Shown: piece after piece, positions 1-10,538 of the stretch | How positions within the stretch are numbered: position 1 is the first letter of the stretch | How the letters are laid out: each line of letters opens with the position of its first letter | Source: Hyposmocoma kahamanoa | Lineage: Eukaryota; Arthropoda; Insecta; Lepidoptera; Cosmopterigidae | Direction of reading: 5' to 3' | Assembly: GCF_003589595.1 (NCBI RefSeq) | Contig: NW_020653719.1 | Location: forward strand, 372,949-436,948 | Length of the DNA stretch: 64,000 nt | Notes under the pieces: generated by a model | The model's database searches: none | Seen by the model: the letters and a program-made list of their open reading frames with translations, nothing else | Told to the model about the DNA's origin: nothing | Position numbers and translations under genes: made by a program

Positions 1-508
1 ATATAAGCGTCAAAGTCGACACGCTATACTAAGAAGATGTGTTTTGCACGCACATTCGAATACCTTACCTTAAAGCAAACAATCTCGGTCTCTTTCGCTC
101 TGTTTATCTTCACGGCATACGGCCCCACACAGTCTAATAAACAAAGTACTAAAACTAAGTGTGACGACCAACATGGATCAGCTTTTTGGGGTCAATAGGT
201 CAAACAAAGAATTAACAAGGGTGTGTTGTTATGAGATTTAGGGCAGAACCTTCAAGTCGCGCGTTTTTATATGAAAGACTTAATTTTGATAATATTAAAA
301 GATAGTCTATTATAGACCAATATTAGACATTTATATATGGGTTTCTACTGCGTGAAGATGCAGTAGATCTAATTAGTAACCGAAAACCACATAACACTTG
401 TCTCAAAACGAAGAGTTAACACACCGAGGTCAAATACCTCTAAGTCCCCATGTAACATTGTTCAACATGAATATTGTTCCCATGATCGTGTAAACGAGTA
501 AGTTTTAG
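1..508. other. Unassigned AT-rich DNA
   Basis: No open frame of note, no recognisable repeat and no RNA-like fold were found by eye on either strand. Confidence 0.5.
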
Positions 509-692
509 GTTAGTTTTATCGACCTAATTTCGGTGGCTATTTTTGTTATTTAATTATTCAAGTACATTATCGTCAAATATTAACTAATATTTCAAGATTC
601 TAAACTTGAATATAAGATAATACGTCATGTTAATATTCTAGAATACTAAAATAATAAAAATTGCCACCGAAATTAGGTGCAGAAAACTAATC
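509..692. repeat. Foldback MITE-like element with inverted ends
   Basis: The 15-base motif CCTAATTTCGGTGGC at 523-537 returns as its exact reverse complement at 663-677. Homology between the arms extends outward through TTAGTTTT and inward for tens of bases with mismatches. The interior is AT-rich and non-coding. This is the shape of a small non-autonomous DNA transposon; no clear target duplication was found, so the superfamily is open. Confidence 0.7.
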
Positions 693-727
693 TGAAAATT
701 ACTCAACCGCTACGTGCTTTACCATCA

Positions 728-905
728 GAGTGATTGCAAATCGGCGTTGAGACGCCTGAGCGGTGACACTGCGTTGTATTACATATAAATTAGAAGTACA
801 TGCCACATGGTGCGTTTACACGGCAGCGCAATGCGATGGAACGCGTGCGCATCGGATAAGGGTCCAGGAGAGGAAGCGGGGAGGGGTGCTGCGGTGCATA
901 AACGA
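728..905. repeat. Rep-G, GC-rich interspersed repeat
   Basis: A GC-rich island in AT-rich surroundings. The part around 801-900 (CATGGTGC, GCGCATCGG, GTGCTGCGGT) aligns with 44400-44500, and the motif GAGACGCCTGA near 750 resembles GCGACGCCTGAACG near 44368. Two diverged copies indicate an interspersed repeat. The 68-codon frame inside looks like a chance frame. Confidence 0.6.
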
Positions 906-914
906 AGTTACGTT

Positions 915-1030
915 ACGACACCCATTTAAATTTGAAGAAAATATTCCACCTCCAAGGGTGGCAAACTAGGGGATGAATTCGGTTTCGCGCACTTTCCGAT
1001 AACTGATTTCAACAAAACAAGAGATGTAAT
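915..1030 (+). repeat. Rep-D repeat copy 1
   Basis: Similar over about 100 bases to 19225-19345: an AAATTT-rich lead, a CTCCAAGGGTGGCAAA-type block, then CTTTCCGATAACTGATTTCAA. No coding sense. Family unknown to me. Confidence 0.6.
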
Positions 1031-1051
1031 GCCACGAACTTTTGAGGTCGG

Positions 1052-1252
1052 TTTTTATATATAATATCAAGTGGTGGGACGAACAAGTCGCTGTGACGCG
1101 TGAACAAGGCGGCTGAAGTTAAGCGACACGCTTGTAATAACAGTTGCAGTGCCACTAAGAGCTTTGAATCGCAAAGATCCGATGGGCACAGCCACCACTC
1201 CTGTCACCTTGACCCATAAGTTGGTAAGTCCCATGTGCCTATAATTTCACCA
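1052..1252 (-). repeat. Rep-A copy, 3' part
   Basis: Inverted copy of the Rep-A family. The landmark blocks ATCAAGTGG, GACGAACAAGTCG, CAGTTGCAGTGCCACT and AATCGCAAAGATC occur in the order seen in the complete copy at 26122-26426. It stops at the TTTCACC block, so the Rep-A 5' half is missing. Confidence 0.8.
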
Positions 1253-1780
1253 AAAACATGTTTCTATAAACGAACGTATTTTGTCACTCTATCACCAATT
1301 GCCATCCTAATATTAAAAGAAACTATTTTTATGTCGTACTTTTGTCACAGTAATTCTATTATAAATAGCTTTACCATAGAACTGAAAAAGTTGTATATTC
1401 AAATATTTGAAGCGTAGGTTGCAATAAAATAGTCTCTCTTAATATTTTTATAAAAGATTATTGGCAACACTCCCTTTCGGCGGGGTGCTAATTGACTTAT
1501 TTTCGGTAATACAATAAGTTCACTAAGGGCGACTTGCACATTCTTTAAACCAACGGTAGACTATTAGATTTCTGCCGAGTCGTTAGTCGTAGCGATTGGA
1601 TCATCAATTTTCGGTGCAAGAGAATAAGACATCCAGGCTAGGTATATTTTATGCATTCCTATAGGAACCACTTAATGACCGGTATTTGCTTTGTGGATGG
1701 TATACACTCTCAAAGTCAGTGAATGGATTTATTTTGTATATTTATTAGCTTACAGCACTAGCCTCTAAATCTAAATTGTG
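1253..1780. other. Unassigned sequence
   Basis: AT-rich with a short GC-richer patch near 1470; nothing recognised. Confidence 0.5.
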
Positions 1781-2150
1781 TGTAATTTCATCAGCACCCT
1801 TTCCCTTCGAAACCGGAACACAGTTCACAGAGGTCGCGCGTGTAGCGCGTCTAGATCTATTGGCTCGCTCTGCCCGTATCTTTCACAGTGCTTGGTCTAG
1901 GCGTCTGTTTGCGATTTAGACGTGTGCATGTACCCGCTCATAGCCGCTTCGGCTCTGTGAAAGGGAAGACTTTGTCAGCGCTCAGTATGAGCCCTTACTC
2001 ATTTGCATTTTGTTAATTTTCGAGATTTCGAAATCGACAGTTTTTTTGTTCCTGTGATTTCACCAGCACCCTTCAAAACCCTTCAAAATCGAAACTTAGA
2101 TGACTGATTGGCGGCTGAAATAGGTAAGGTACCTGGACGAACTCCAAGTG
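1781..2150 (-). repeat. Two Rep-A pieces around a GC-richer block
   Basis: 1781-1824 and 2051-2150 both carry the inverted Rep-A blocks TTTCA(C/T)CAGCACCCTT and AACCGGAAC-like sequence; only the second continues into AATAGGTAAGGT and TGGACGAACTC. Because the same block appears twice, this is two insertions or a local duplication, not one split copy. The 1825-2050 stretch between them is GC-richer and unassigned. Confidence 0.65.
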
Positions 2151-3540
2151 TGGGACTCGCTGCGATGAAATCATAACGTCGCGACGATGCATCTAAAGCA
2201 CGGACAGCGCCCGCATGGCATTACTCAGAGCCTTATTTTTTGTTCACATAAGTATTTAATTAAATAAAACAAGTAAATATTTTTTTAAATAATTAAAATG
2301 TTGGCCCAAATTTAACTAGACAAGGAATTCTACTAAATTGAAACTCCTAATTACAAAGAATACTCAGCTATCAATCTGGCCAAGTTTCAAATGCACTACA
2401 TAATTTCAAGTGCCGGCGAGAAATTTAAGCGAAGTCACTTAAAAAGGGATCTACTTTAATTACAAGGTTAGTCAAATAATAAATAACAGAGTTTCTTACT
2501 CGGTCTTCTTTCCGTAACACAGTTTGCTTAGAAACAGTAGGTTTCTAGGACCTACTATTACCTATTATTGCCTTGAGAATAGCAAAACTCGAATTTTGAG
2601 CTTCAAATTTATTAAACGGTTACCTATCTGACAACAACGCAACGCGGCAAAAAAAGAGGATCATGACAATGAGGACATGAAAATTATTCGGCGTGGGCTG
2701 ACTTTAAGCTTATAATATAATTTCCTCAAGATATAGATACATAGAGATAGATAAGAGGATAAAGAGTACAGATATATACGTATTTACGAGTAAAATTATT
2801 TTCCTCTCGGACTTTACAAGTGCATTTACTCACGCTATTTTTAAGATTCTACTTCAGAATCCTTCGCCACTCTTTGGATACATTGTAGTGCAATGGCCGT
2901 AAATATATTATTTTGCTCCCTAGTGTAGTTACTATCTACTACTAAATTTTATTGGTAGACGGATTTGTAGTTAGTTTACAATTTCAGGCAATATCCATCT
3001 TCAAAAATGTGACACACGCACCCACACACGAATACACACATATGCACGCGGATACGCACATAAGACGAACAAATATATTTATTATTTGTTGGAATTCGAT
3101 ATGCTTGAATTTTAAATCGACTCTGAAAAGGAAAAGTGCTAACAGACCATTTTTGGGCAAATGGACTTATATTATACATATATCATTCAAATCACCGAAT
3201 TTTTTCGCGTCTAATTAATTAGATTTGAGCGGCAATCTGAACTATCTGAGCACTTTTTTGGTCTGTTAGACGTTTTGCAAAAGTCGTTTTTTACAAAAGT
3301 AGATGACCTAATAGATCAGGATTTTGCAACATTTCATTACACTGTGTTATTAGACAACGCTTGTGATGATATATTAGGGTTTTAGTTGCTTTCGTGGTCT
3401 TTACTTTAGTGTGTCATGGCTTGTAAGCTTTGTACCTGATCCTGAAAAAAAGCTTTAGTACCCGTTAGATATTATCCTTAACTTTAATTTATATAAAAGT
3501 GTGCGTTAGCTATTACGACGAGGTGGCATACTATAAAGAC
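2151..3540. other. Unassigned DNA with a CA-rich patch
   Basis: No gene recognised. 3010-3062 is CA-rich (CACACGCACCCACACACG), which explains the overlapping open frames on both strands there. The rest is AT-rich. Confidence 0.5.
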
Positions 3541-3545
3541 GTACC

Positions 3546-3624
3546 TGTTATGATATTATATTATGCATGTGAGGGTAAATTTGAAATAAACCAGTCTTGG
3601 CTAACATGGCGTTTCATTACAACA
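3546..3624 (+). repeat. 5' LTR of the mag-like element
   Basis: 79 bases starting TGTTATG and ending CAACA. It matches 10087-10163 apart from a 2-base length difference and about two substitutions. Confidence 0.92.
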
Positions 3625-3640
3625 TGGTGACAGCGGTGGA
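3625..3640 (+). promoter_or_regulatory. Putative primer-binding site
   Basis: TGGTGACAGCGGTGG follows the 5' LTR directly, the position where an LTR retrotransposon pairs with the 3' end of a host tRNA. The leading TGG matches the CCA end; the tRNA species was not determined. Confidence 0.6.
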
Positions 3641-3753
3641 ATAAAATAAAATATAACTATATACTATAAACTGTTACAAAGTGCGCAATTTGACGTGAAA
3701 ACTATTGAAAAATAAACTTAATTAAAGATCAAATTCAATTTTATAACAGTATC

Positions 3754-4600
3754 ATGGAACACGCTCGTCCCCCGACGGAATTATGTTTAGTAAGCGGACC
3801 GGTCGCGGTGGCGGAAACGTGGCGCAAATGGTATAGGCAGTTCAGTGTATTTTTAAAAGCTTCGGGTGTACATAAAGAGCAATCCGATGTGAAAGTGAGT
3901 GTCTTTGTGAATCTTATAGGTCCTGATGGGTATGACATATTTTCGACATTTAAATATGATAAAGAGGAAAAGAGTGTAGATCTCGACACGCTAGTGAAAA
4001 AGTTTATGAGCATTTCCAAACGAAACAAAACACAACAATGTCACGATTTAAGTTTTTCACGTGACAGCAAGAAAATGGCGAATCTATTGACAAATACGTT
4101 ATGGCATTGAAGTTATTGAGTTTGTCGTGTGAATTTGAGCATCCCGAGGAAGGCCTTATCCGTGACAGAATTGTGTGTGGTGTCATCAACAGTAAAGTCC
4201 GCGATCGGTGGCTAAGGGCTGATGAACTGACATTAGCATTAGCGGTAAAAATATCTCAAACGAGCGAGACGACGAGTGAAGAGAAACGCCAAATAGAAAA
4301 GACCAAGGGCAGCGGCAACGTCGAAGAGGCGGCGACTGCGCTGGTGGATGCGGTGAGTGGCAGCGCACGCGGATCCCATGCGCGCCAGCCAGCTGTGGGA
4401 GTAAGCGCGCAACGGCCACAGCACGCGCGACCCGCGGGCGCACCTGGTGCGGCTGGCATATGGGCCGGCTCGGCTGCAGCGGCGCGCCAGAGTAATTCGT
4501 GCGCGAGTGCATATTGTGTTGGTGGTATGCGATGTCCTGCTAGAAGGGCAAGATGCTATCGATGTAATGAGATAGGGCATTTTAAAAGTATCAGTTCGTG
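3754..4600 (+). pseudogene. gag: gag of mag-like element, frameshifted
   Basis: Gag packages the retrotransposon RNA in virus-like particles. The frame opens at the ATG at 3754 and runs to about 4010; homologous-looking sequence resumes in another frame at 4101-4745, so at least one frameshift lies between 4010 and 4100. The second part has a charged region and a long low-complexity Ala/Gly/Arg stretch coded by GC-rich DNA (4340-4500), unlike the AT-rich surroundings. Near 4552 a zinc-knuckle-like CYRCNEIGHF begins, but the final Cys is displaced by two residues from the CX2CX4HX4C spacing. Probably non-functional. Confidence 0.75.
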
Positions 4601-4880
4601 CAAAACAAAGTGTACCAAATACAAGAAAGTGAGGACTACGGATGTCGTAATGAGATTGACGATGGTGAGTTACATTACATTTCTACAATTGATGGTAATT
4701 CTGAAAATATGGACATTAAAAAATGGTATGAATATTTATCTTTAAAACTAAATGGAAATATCATTGACTTACAAATATTGAAAAATTTAAGTTTGCTACT
4801 GGTTCTGATCTTAATGTATTGTCATTAAAAAACTATCGAAAATTAGGGTTAAACACAAATAATTTGCAACCAGAGAGTAT
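4601..4880 (+). pseudogene. Retroviral-type aspartic protease remnant
   Basis: Between the zinc knuckle and RT, two short frames keep protease-like sequence. The active-site motif normally written DTGS reads ATGS at 4795-4806 followed by DLNVLSL, so the catalytic Asp has become Ala. A frame change lies just upstream near 4775. An ATTC microsatellite follows at 4890-4920. Confidence 0.65.
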
Positions 4881-4889
4881 AAAAGCACA

Positions 4890-4920
4890 ATCATTCATTC
4901 ATTCATTCATTCAATCATTC
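4890..4920 (+). repeat. (ATTC)n microsatellite
   Basis: About seven tandem ATTC units, one interrupted, inside the decayed pol region. A later expansion that would also disrupt coding. Confidence 0.9.
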
Positions 4921-4989
4921 TCTAGTAATTATATACCAATAATTGGATCTTGTTATATTAGCTGGATATTTAAGCAAAAACAACATTAA

Positions 4990-5887
4990 TTGTATTTTAT
5001 AGTATCGGAACATGATTGCCAAAGTGTGTTAGAAAAAAATGCTTGTGAAGAGTTAAGTAAATTAACCCCAATTTATCGTGTCTATGCACTTAAAATAGAA
5101 AAATACAATGATTTGTTTCAGCGTCTAGGTAAGTTGCCAGGTAAATATAATATAACATTGAAAGATGATGTACAGCCATCAGTCTGTCCTGTCAGAAAAA
5201 TTCCTATTGGTGTGCGTGACAAATTATTAGTGGAATTAAGTCGTATGGAGAAAATGGGTGTGATCCGAAAGGTGTCTCATCCGACTTCATGGGTCAACGC
5301 CATAGTAGTGGCAGCGAAGAAAGACGGCAGCCTGCGCATATGTTTAGATCCGCGTCCACACAATCGCGCTATACGCCGTGCACACTATCCGCTACCAATA
5401 ATAACAGACGTTGCTACTAAGTTAGAAGGAGCCAAATATTTCAGTAAGCTAGCGCTAGGTCTGGATTTTGGATGGTACAAATAACGGAACAAAGTGCGGA
5501 CGTGTGAAAATTTGGAACTCCATTTGGGCGGTTTCAGTTCCTACGCCTACTCTATGGAATCAATTGTGCGTCAGAGGTGTTTCACGCAAAGATTAGACAG
5601 TTACTCGAGGACTTAGAAGGTGTTGACTTGTTTGTAGATGATTTTATTGTGTGGGGAGCCACCATAGAGGAACATGACGAACGTTTAAAGGGACTTCTTT
5701 AAAGGGCAAGGAAAGTGGGCATTAAGTTCAATAAAGAAAAATGTGAATTTCGTACAAGGAAGGTCATTTACTTAGGACATACGTTCAGTGCCGACGGAAT
5801 GCGTGTGGACAGCAAAAAATTGCAGGCCATTATGGAAATGCCAACACCACAGGATAAACTATCACTTGAATGTTTTCTAGGCATGGT
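4990..5887 (+). pseudogene. pol: Reverse transcriptase domain of the mag-like element
   Basis: RNA-dependent DNA polymerase copying the element. An open frame at 4990-5484 holds the fingers region, including a VRKIPIGVRDKL stretch, AAKKDGSLRICLDPR and HYPLP. The frame then shifts; the palm continues with a PFGRFQFLRLLYGI-like stretch and the polymerase motif FVDD at 5631-5642 (YVDD in most relatives). An LGHTFSADG block near 5774 is typical of Ty3/gypsy. Stops occur near 5505 and 5700. The frame is cut at about 5887 by an inserted sequence and resumes after it. Confidence 0.88.
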
Positions 5888-6236
5888 GTAGCCGCCAGAC
5901 CCAAGCAGAAGATGATAAGGATCTCGACGAGCTCGTAAAATTAAAAGATGATTTAAGTAGACTGTAATATATTGGCAATAGGTTGCTGGTTTACGGGAGT
6001 AGTGCCATTAATCGTTAAACAGTGGTGGTTTCTTAAAGAAGTACAATTCAAAAGTGAACGTCGTTTTTGGCCCTTTTGAGTTCATACGAAAAGTTCGTTA
6101 AATTGTGGTAAGGATGAAATAACATGTATGTGATGTTGGTTGATTGGTTCAAAAAAGGCGTCTACGTAATGTGCCCTTGACGAGCGTTTAGTTAATGCTT
6201 TAAACTTTATTACAAATTCAGTTGCGTTCGCAACAC
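5888..6236. mobile_element. 350-base insertion splitting the RT gene
   Basis: RT coding sequence breaks off after GGCATGGT and resumes at CATAGTAAATTAC. The two edges share CAT(G/A)GT, as expected for a short target duplication with one later change. The insert has no terminal inverted repeats that I can see and no A-tail. It contains one short open stretch (about 20 codons, starting near 5908, rich in Asp, Leu and Lys) that ends in a stop. Identity unknown. Confidence 0.7.
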
Positions 6237-6830
6237 ATAGTAAATTACTTGTCCAAATTTATTCCAAAATATTCTGAAGTAGCGTCACCGTTACGAAGTT
6301 TGCTAAGAAAGAACATAGAATGGCTTTGGGAGGCAGTACGCGACAATACAGTGCAACAGCTGAAGCAGCTAGTGTGCAATGCGCCGGTGTTAACTTTGTA
6401 CTCGCCGACGGTGCCAGTGCTGTTGTCAGTGGATGCAAGTGCGACGGCTCTAGGCGCAGTGTTGTTGCAGGCTGGGAGACCGGTTGAATTTGCTTCTACA
6501 ACACTGACCGACGCGCAGACGCGATTTGCACAAATTGAAAAAGAACTGTTAGCAATTGTGTTGAAACTCTTGAAAGATTTCACCAATATGTTTTTGGGAA
6601 AAAAGACGTGACTGTTGAGACAGATCACAAACCATTAGAAGCACTATTTAATAAAAATTTAGATTCAGTACCAGCGTGATTACAGCGGATGATGCTTCGT
6701 ACACAGAGCTATGATTTCACAGTAGTTTATAAGCTAGGAAAGTACAAGCATGTTGCTGATGCGCTATCACGAGCACCGCTACCAGAACTTTTGCAGCAAA
6801 AAGTATCGGAGGAGTTGGCAGAACAATAAT
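6237..6830 (+). pseudogene. pol: RT connection and RNase H of the mag-like element
   Basis: RNase H removes the RNA template during reverse transcription. The coding sequence resumes with YLSKFIPKYSE, typical of the RT connection in Ty3/gypsy. RNase H landmarks follow: SVDASATALGAVL (first Asp), QIEKELLAIV (Glu), VETDHKPLEALF (Asp) and HVADALSRAP (Asp). The frame changes near 6590 and a stop lies near 6678, so it cannot be one intact protein. Confidence 0.85.
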
Positions 6831-6874
6831 GTTTTCTTATAAGCAATGTAAGATTCAGTGATAGTAAACGACAA

Positions 6875-8278
6875 ATGATCAAGGAGGAGACCACAAATGA
6901 CATAGAGGGCCAGTTGATAATAAATTACATTCAAAGTGGGTGGCCAGATAATAAATACCAAATAGATGAGCATGTAAGAGATGTATGGCCGTACAGAGAA
7001 TCATTAGAATACATCGACGGGATAAAGACAAAAACAATTCAAAGACAATCTTGTATTTATACCACGTCAATTAAGATCGGAGATGATTAAACGTATTCAT
7101 GATGGGCATATGGGAATAGACCGCTGTAAAAGACACGCTAAAGAAGTAATGTTCTAGCCGAGAATGTCGTGTGATATAGAGCAAGCTGTGCGTAGTTGTA
7201 CAACGTACCGTGAACGAGCACCTCGTCCACAGCGAGAACCACTGTTACCACATCATATATCGGATATACCATGAGCTAAGGTAGGCTCGAATATTTTTCA
7301 ATATAGAAAGAAGTCTTTTTTAATACTCGTAGACTATTTTTCAAATTACATTGAAGTGAATCCCTTAACACATATTACCAGTAAAACTGTAATTCTAGCT
7401 ATGAAAGACCAATTCGCAAGACATGGCACTCCAAAAGAATTGGTTACCGGCAATGGACCAACATATGCGTCGAAGGAATTTAGCCAATTCACAAAGGAAT
7501 GGGGAATAGATCATATTACTACATCACCTCATTTTGCTTAATCCAATGGTAGGAGTGAAAAAAGCATGGGAATAATAAAAAATATGCTAATACAATCATT
7601 CGAGACAGGGACACATTTTTATTCGGGACTTTTAAATTACAGAACAACGCCAAGAGACGGATATGGAGCACCTTCACAAATATTAACGCAGGGACGCAGA
7701 CTCAATACACGGTTAGCAACACATGAAAAATTGAGACCTTATAATTCACAAAGCCATGGTTATGAAAGAATACAAAGGAAGCAAAAAATAATGAAAGGCA
7801 CTACGACAGACACGCAAGACCGTTGCCAGAGTTACGTCCAGGAGAACCGGTAATCACGGTAGAAAACAACAAAAGAAGGCATGCAAAGGTTCAGGAACGT
7901 GCATCAGAATCGAGGTCGTATTTTGTGACAGACGCAACTGGTAGGCGATACAGAACAAATAGACTTAATGAAAATAGAATCAATCACACCAGAAAGAGTA
8001 GACAAAAACAACGTTGAAGTAGAAGAAACACGTGAAGACAGTTCGACAGAGTACAGCAAACAACATTTCACGATGCTGATGATACCTTAACATGGCATCT
8101 GTCAGGTAATGAAAACATCCTGGATGACACTGAAGTGACACTTAACACATTGGAGAACCTAACCACTTTGTCCGATACGCTCACAGACTCAAATAATGAC
8201 TACATTGAACGTAGGCACAGACCAGCGGCTACTGAGGCTAGACATAGAATAAAAGATATGTTGAAAACATTTAAATAA
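6875..8278 (+). pseudogene. pol: Integrase of the mag-like element, active site lost
   Basis: Integrase inserts the cDNA into host DNA. A degraded HHCC zinc domain is seen near 7092-7210 (IHDGHMG, then CTTYRERAP, where the second Cys is lost). The core shows LVDYFSNYIEV (first catalytic Asp, near 7332) and VTGNGP at 7443-7457, where the family has DNG, so the second Asp is Gly. SNGRSEKSM near 7543 holds the third residue, Glu. Stops interrupt at about 7156, 7272 and 7540. The C-terminal part runs through overlapping frames to a TAA near 8276. Confidence 0.85.
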
Positions 8279-8699
8279 AGTAAATAAATACATATATGTT
8301 TTATATAAAAATATAATATATAATAATATCTTTATTAACACTTTAAACTTTAGCCTTATAATTAAAGTACAATAAATTATAGTATCAAATACACAATAAA
8401 AATTTTGTACGTGTGAAACAAAGTAGCAAAAAATGATAGAAGGCGTACCAATTTAAGAAATTCTGTCCCCTAAACTAGTCAAAAGACTGTATCTTAGGAG
8501 GCAGTGTTCAGTTAGGCGTAACAAATGTGTGCCTTTACACAATACTTCAGTCAAAACAAATTAAAGCAATCAATTTTTAGTTTATCTAAGTGAAGCAAGT
8601 GAGTTTTTGTACGGTATGTTATTAAAAATTTTTTTAATGACAGTTATTATGTGTGTAACGTGTGACTAATAAAATGCTAAAGGTAATTGTACAAAGAAG
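8279..8699. other. Non-coding tail of the mag-like element
   Basis: AT-rich, no frame. An AGGAGGCAG then TGTTCAG junction near 8492 could be an older polypurine tract and LTR start, but no partner copy was found. Confidence 0.45.
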
Positions 8700-8708
8700 G
8701 AATTTTTA

Positions 8709-8709
8709 G

Positions 8710-8793
<84 letters not shown>

Positions 8794-8819
8794 GTGTGAG
8801 TGAAAGTGTGTGTGTGTGT
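8709..8819. repeat. (GT)n / (CA)n microsatellite
   Basis: About 85 bases of nearly pure GT followed by a short imperfect part. On the minus strand it is a CA tract just after the LINE stop codon and may be its 3' tail. Confidence 0.95.
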
Positions 8820-8833
8820 TTTTAGTATGTAAC

Positions 8834-9838
8834 TTAATAATTATAATTTAGCAGTTCTTCAGTAGCCGTATAATCCAGAGTCTTAAGCCAGCTATCTAGT
8901 TTAAATTTAACTTCATAACTGCATAGTCCAACTAAATTGTGACTTTTATGTAATTTATTGTACAGAAGTGAGCTTAGAACAAAAAACTGTCTACTTGCAA
9001 AGGTGGTGGCATGGTGCTCGCTTTGACATACCGGTCGTTTCAAACGACAATTGGGTTGAGGTGGAGGCAATAGACGATGCTTTCTCAGGGTGGATCTAAG
9101 CACAAAAAGCTGTCTAACTGTAAGTACTTGATTCTCATAATAGAGTTGAGCAGTGGGGTATCTGTAGTTTCGCTTGGATATTACTTTTAGTACAGCTCTC
9201 TGTGCCCTCTCCAGCTCAAGAAATCTGGTCTTTGCAGCACCGCCCCACGTTGAAATCCCGTAACTGATTACAGATTGACATAAGGTCAAGTATACCATGC
9301 TTAAAGTAGAGGAGTCCGCGGAGTCACGTAGCTGTTTGAATATGTATATAAGTTTTCTTACTTTAGAGGCTAGAGACGTTACTTGCGTATACCAGTTAAG
9401 TTGATCATCAATTTGTATTCCCAAATATCTTACTTGGGTAGTACGATTGATCTTGATGCAGTTGCAATGGTCGACTCGGTGATTGGTGCAGGTGTGTGCT
9501 ATTATAGAGTATGTGGATGGCGGTTTGGAGACAGTTGTGATCGAGAAAGGAATAAAGTAAGTTTTAGTCATGTTTATTGTTAGGTATTTCGAATTGAGCC
9601 ATTGCTTTACTATCCGCATAGAACTCTCTGCTCGTTCTTTTACCTCCAGCCAGGTCTTTCCATGTACAATAATAGCGGTGTCATCTGCATAGGCATAAAT
9701 TTGTGAATTTTTAAGTGTCAATTTGCAAAGTTCATTTATGTAGACTAAAAAGAGTGTGGGTCCCAAAACACTACCTTGAGGTACGCCATACGTAATAAGC
9801 TCTGCATCACTGACGTGGGTGCCTATTTTAACACATAT
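8834..9838 (-). pseudogene. LINE reverse transcriptase, C-terminal half
   Basis: A 310-codon frame from the first internal Met at 9766 runs to a stop at 8834, and the same frame continues upstream to about 9838. At its start is GVPQGSVLGPTLF, the non-LTR RT motif around block 4, followed by YADDTAIIV, the polymerase catalytic box. Thumb and C-terminal sequence follow, with ISYGISTWGGA near the usual position. The frame is open, so this copy is fairly young, but the endonuclease and N-terminal RT are missing. The clade was not resolved; it is in the broad Jockey/R1/CR1 assemblage. Confidence 0.85.
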
Positions 9839-10039
9839 TTTTCTATTCGTAATATAAACAATCTGTTTCTAAAATTTATTCTATATTTTAAATATAAATA
9901 TATTTGCGTACATAAAAGAAACTATACCGTTACTTTATTTAAATATAAGATAAAACAACGTAGAAATCCATTTATTATGTAAATAGATTACCTGCAATGT
10001 TCCAATGAAAAATAATGTATTACTCCAATAAATGTAAGT

Positions 10040-10086
10040 AACGCTGCATGAAAAAAAAAGAAAAAGAAAAAAAAGTTAGGGAAAGA
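10040..10086 (+). promoter_or_regulatory. Polypurine tract upstream of 3' LTR
   Basis: A run of A and G (AAAAAAAAAGAAAAAG, then GTTAGGGAAAGA) abuts the 3' LTR start, where plus-strand synthesis of an LTR retrotransposon is primed. Confidence 0.7.
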
Positions 10087-10163
10087 TGTTATGATATTAT
10101 ATTATGCATGTGAGGGTAAATTTGAAATAAACATCTTGGCTAACATGGCGTTTCATTGCAACA
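10087..10163 (+). repeat. 3' LTR of the mag-like element
   Basis: 77 bases, TGTTATG to CAACA, matching the 5' LTR. The GTACC target duplication follows at 10164-10168. Confidence 0.92.
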
Positions 10164-10168
10164 GTACC

Positions 10169-10538
10169 ATTTATACAATTAGTCGGGGAAAAAGTACAAA
10201 CGATTTAATATGAATTCGTTTTACCTTACTTAGTACTTGAATAGTAAGTTTGGATAGTCAATTGTACGAATAGCAAAATTAAACAATAATTCACATTAGT
10301 GAACTTAAAAATCAGCTGATTTTGGTTTATTTGTTCTTTAGGCATTCAAAATTTGCAAAAATACAGTGAATACGTCATTACTTTTCTAACGATTCATTCA
10401 AGAGCTACTCGAGTGAAAACGTATAGACTTTCGCATCAAAACCTGTCGAACGTGTGCCATCATTGGGTAAGTTAATTAAAGTATTATAATAATAATGCAT
10501 TTTAAATTGGTTCAGTATGCATTACTATTATTATAAAG
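10169..10538. other. Unassigned, leader of a LINE fragment
   Basis: No gene. A short imperfect inverted repeat (TATAATAATAATGCAT near 10485 and ATGCATTACTATTATTATA near 10518) sits just before the following open frame and may be part of that LINE's 5' region. Confidence 0.4.

Larger units (their letters stand above)
8700..9838 (-). mobile_element. 5'-truncated LINE inserted in the mag-like element
   Basis: On the minus strand this runs from mid reverse transcriptase (about 9838) to a 3' end near the CA repeat at 8709-8819. It sits between the mag integrase and the 3' LTR in opposite orientation. A truncated 5' end is the usual product of target-primed reverse transcription. No clear target duplication was found. 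Confidence 0.8.
3541..10168 (+). mobile_element. mag-like Ty3/gypsy LTR retrotransposon, nested and decayed
   Basis: The element is bounded by near-identical short LTRs (3546-3624 and 10087-10163) and a perfect 5-base target duplication GTACC at 3541-3545 and 10164-10168. Inside, in order, lie a gag-like frame, a degraded CCHC knuckle, a protease remnant, reverse transcriptase, RNase H and integrase, which is the Ty3/gypsy order (protease-RT-RNase H-integrase). LTRs under 80 bases are a known trait of the mag lineage first described in Bombyx mori. The span of about 6.6 kb includes a 350-base insertion in RT and an inverted LINE near 8700-9838. Stops, frameshifts and substituted catalytic residues show it is dead. 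Confidence 0.92.

Noticed and set aside
2952..3218. Frames on both strands across a CA-rich patch
   Set aside because: Low-complexity CACACG sequence is open by composition; no domain and no splice context.
4186..4580. Three overlapping minus-strand frames of 67-113 codons
   Set aside because: Shadows of the GC-rich, plus-strand gag low-complexity region.
8484..8520. Second LTR boundary (AGGAGGCAG then TGTTCAG)
   Set aside because: No matching partner LTR was found, and the element is fully explained by the 3546/10163 boundaries.
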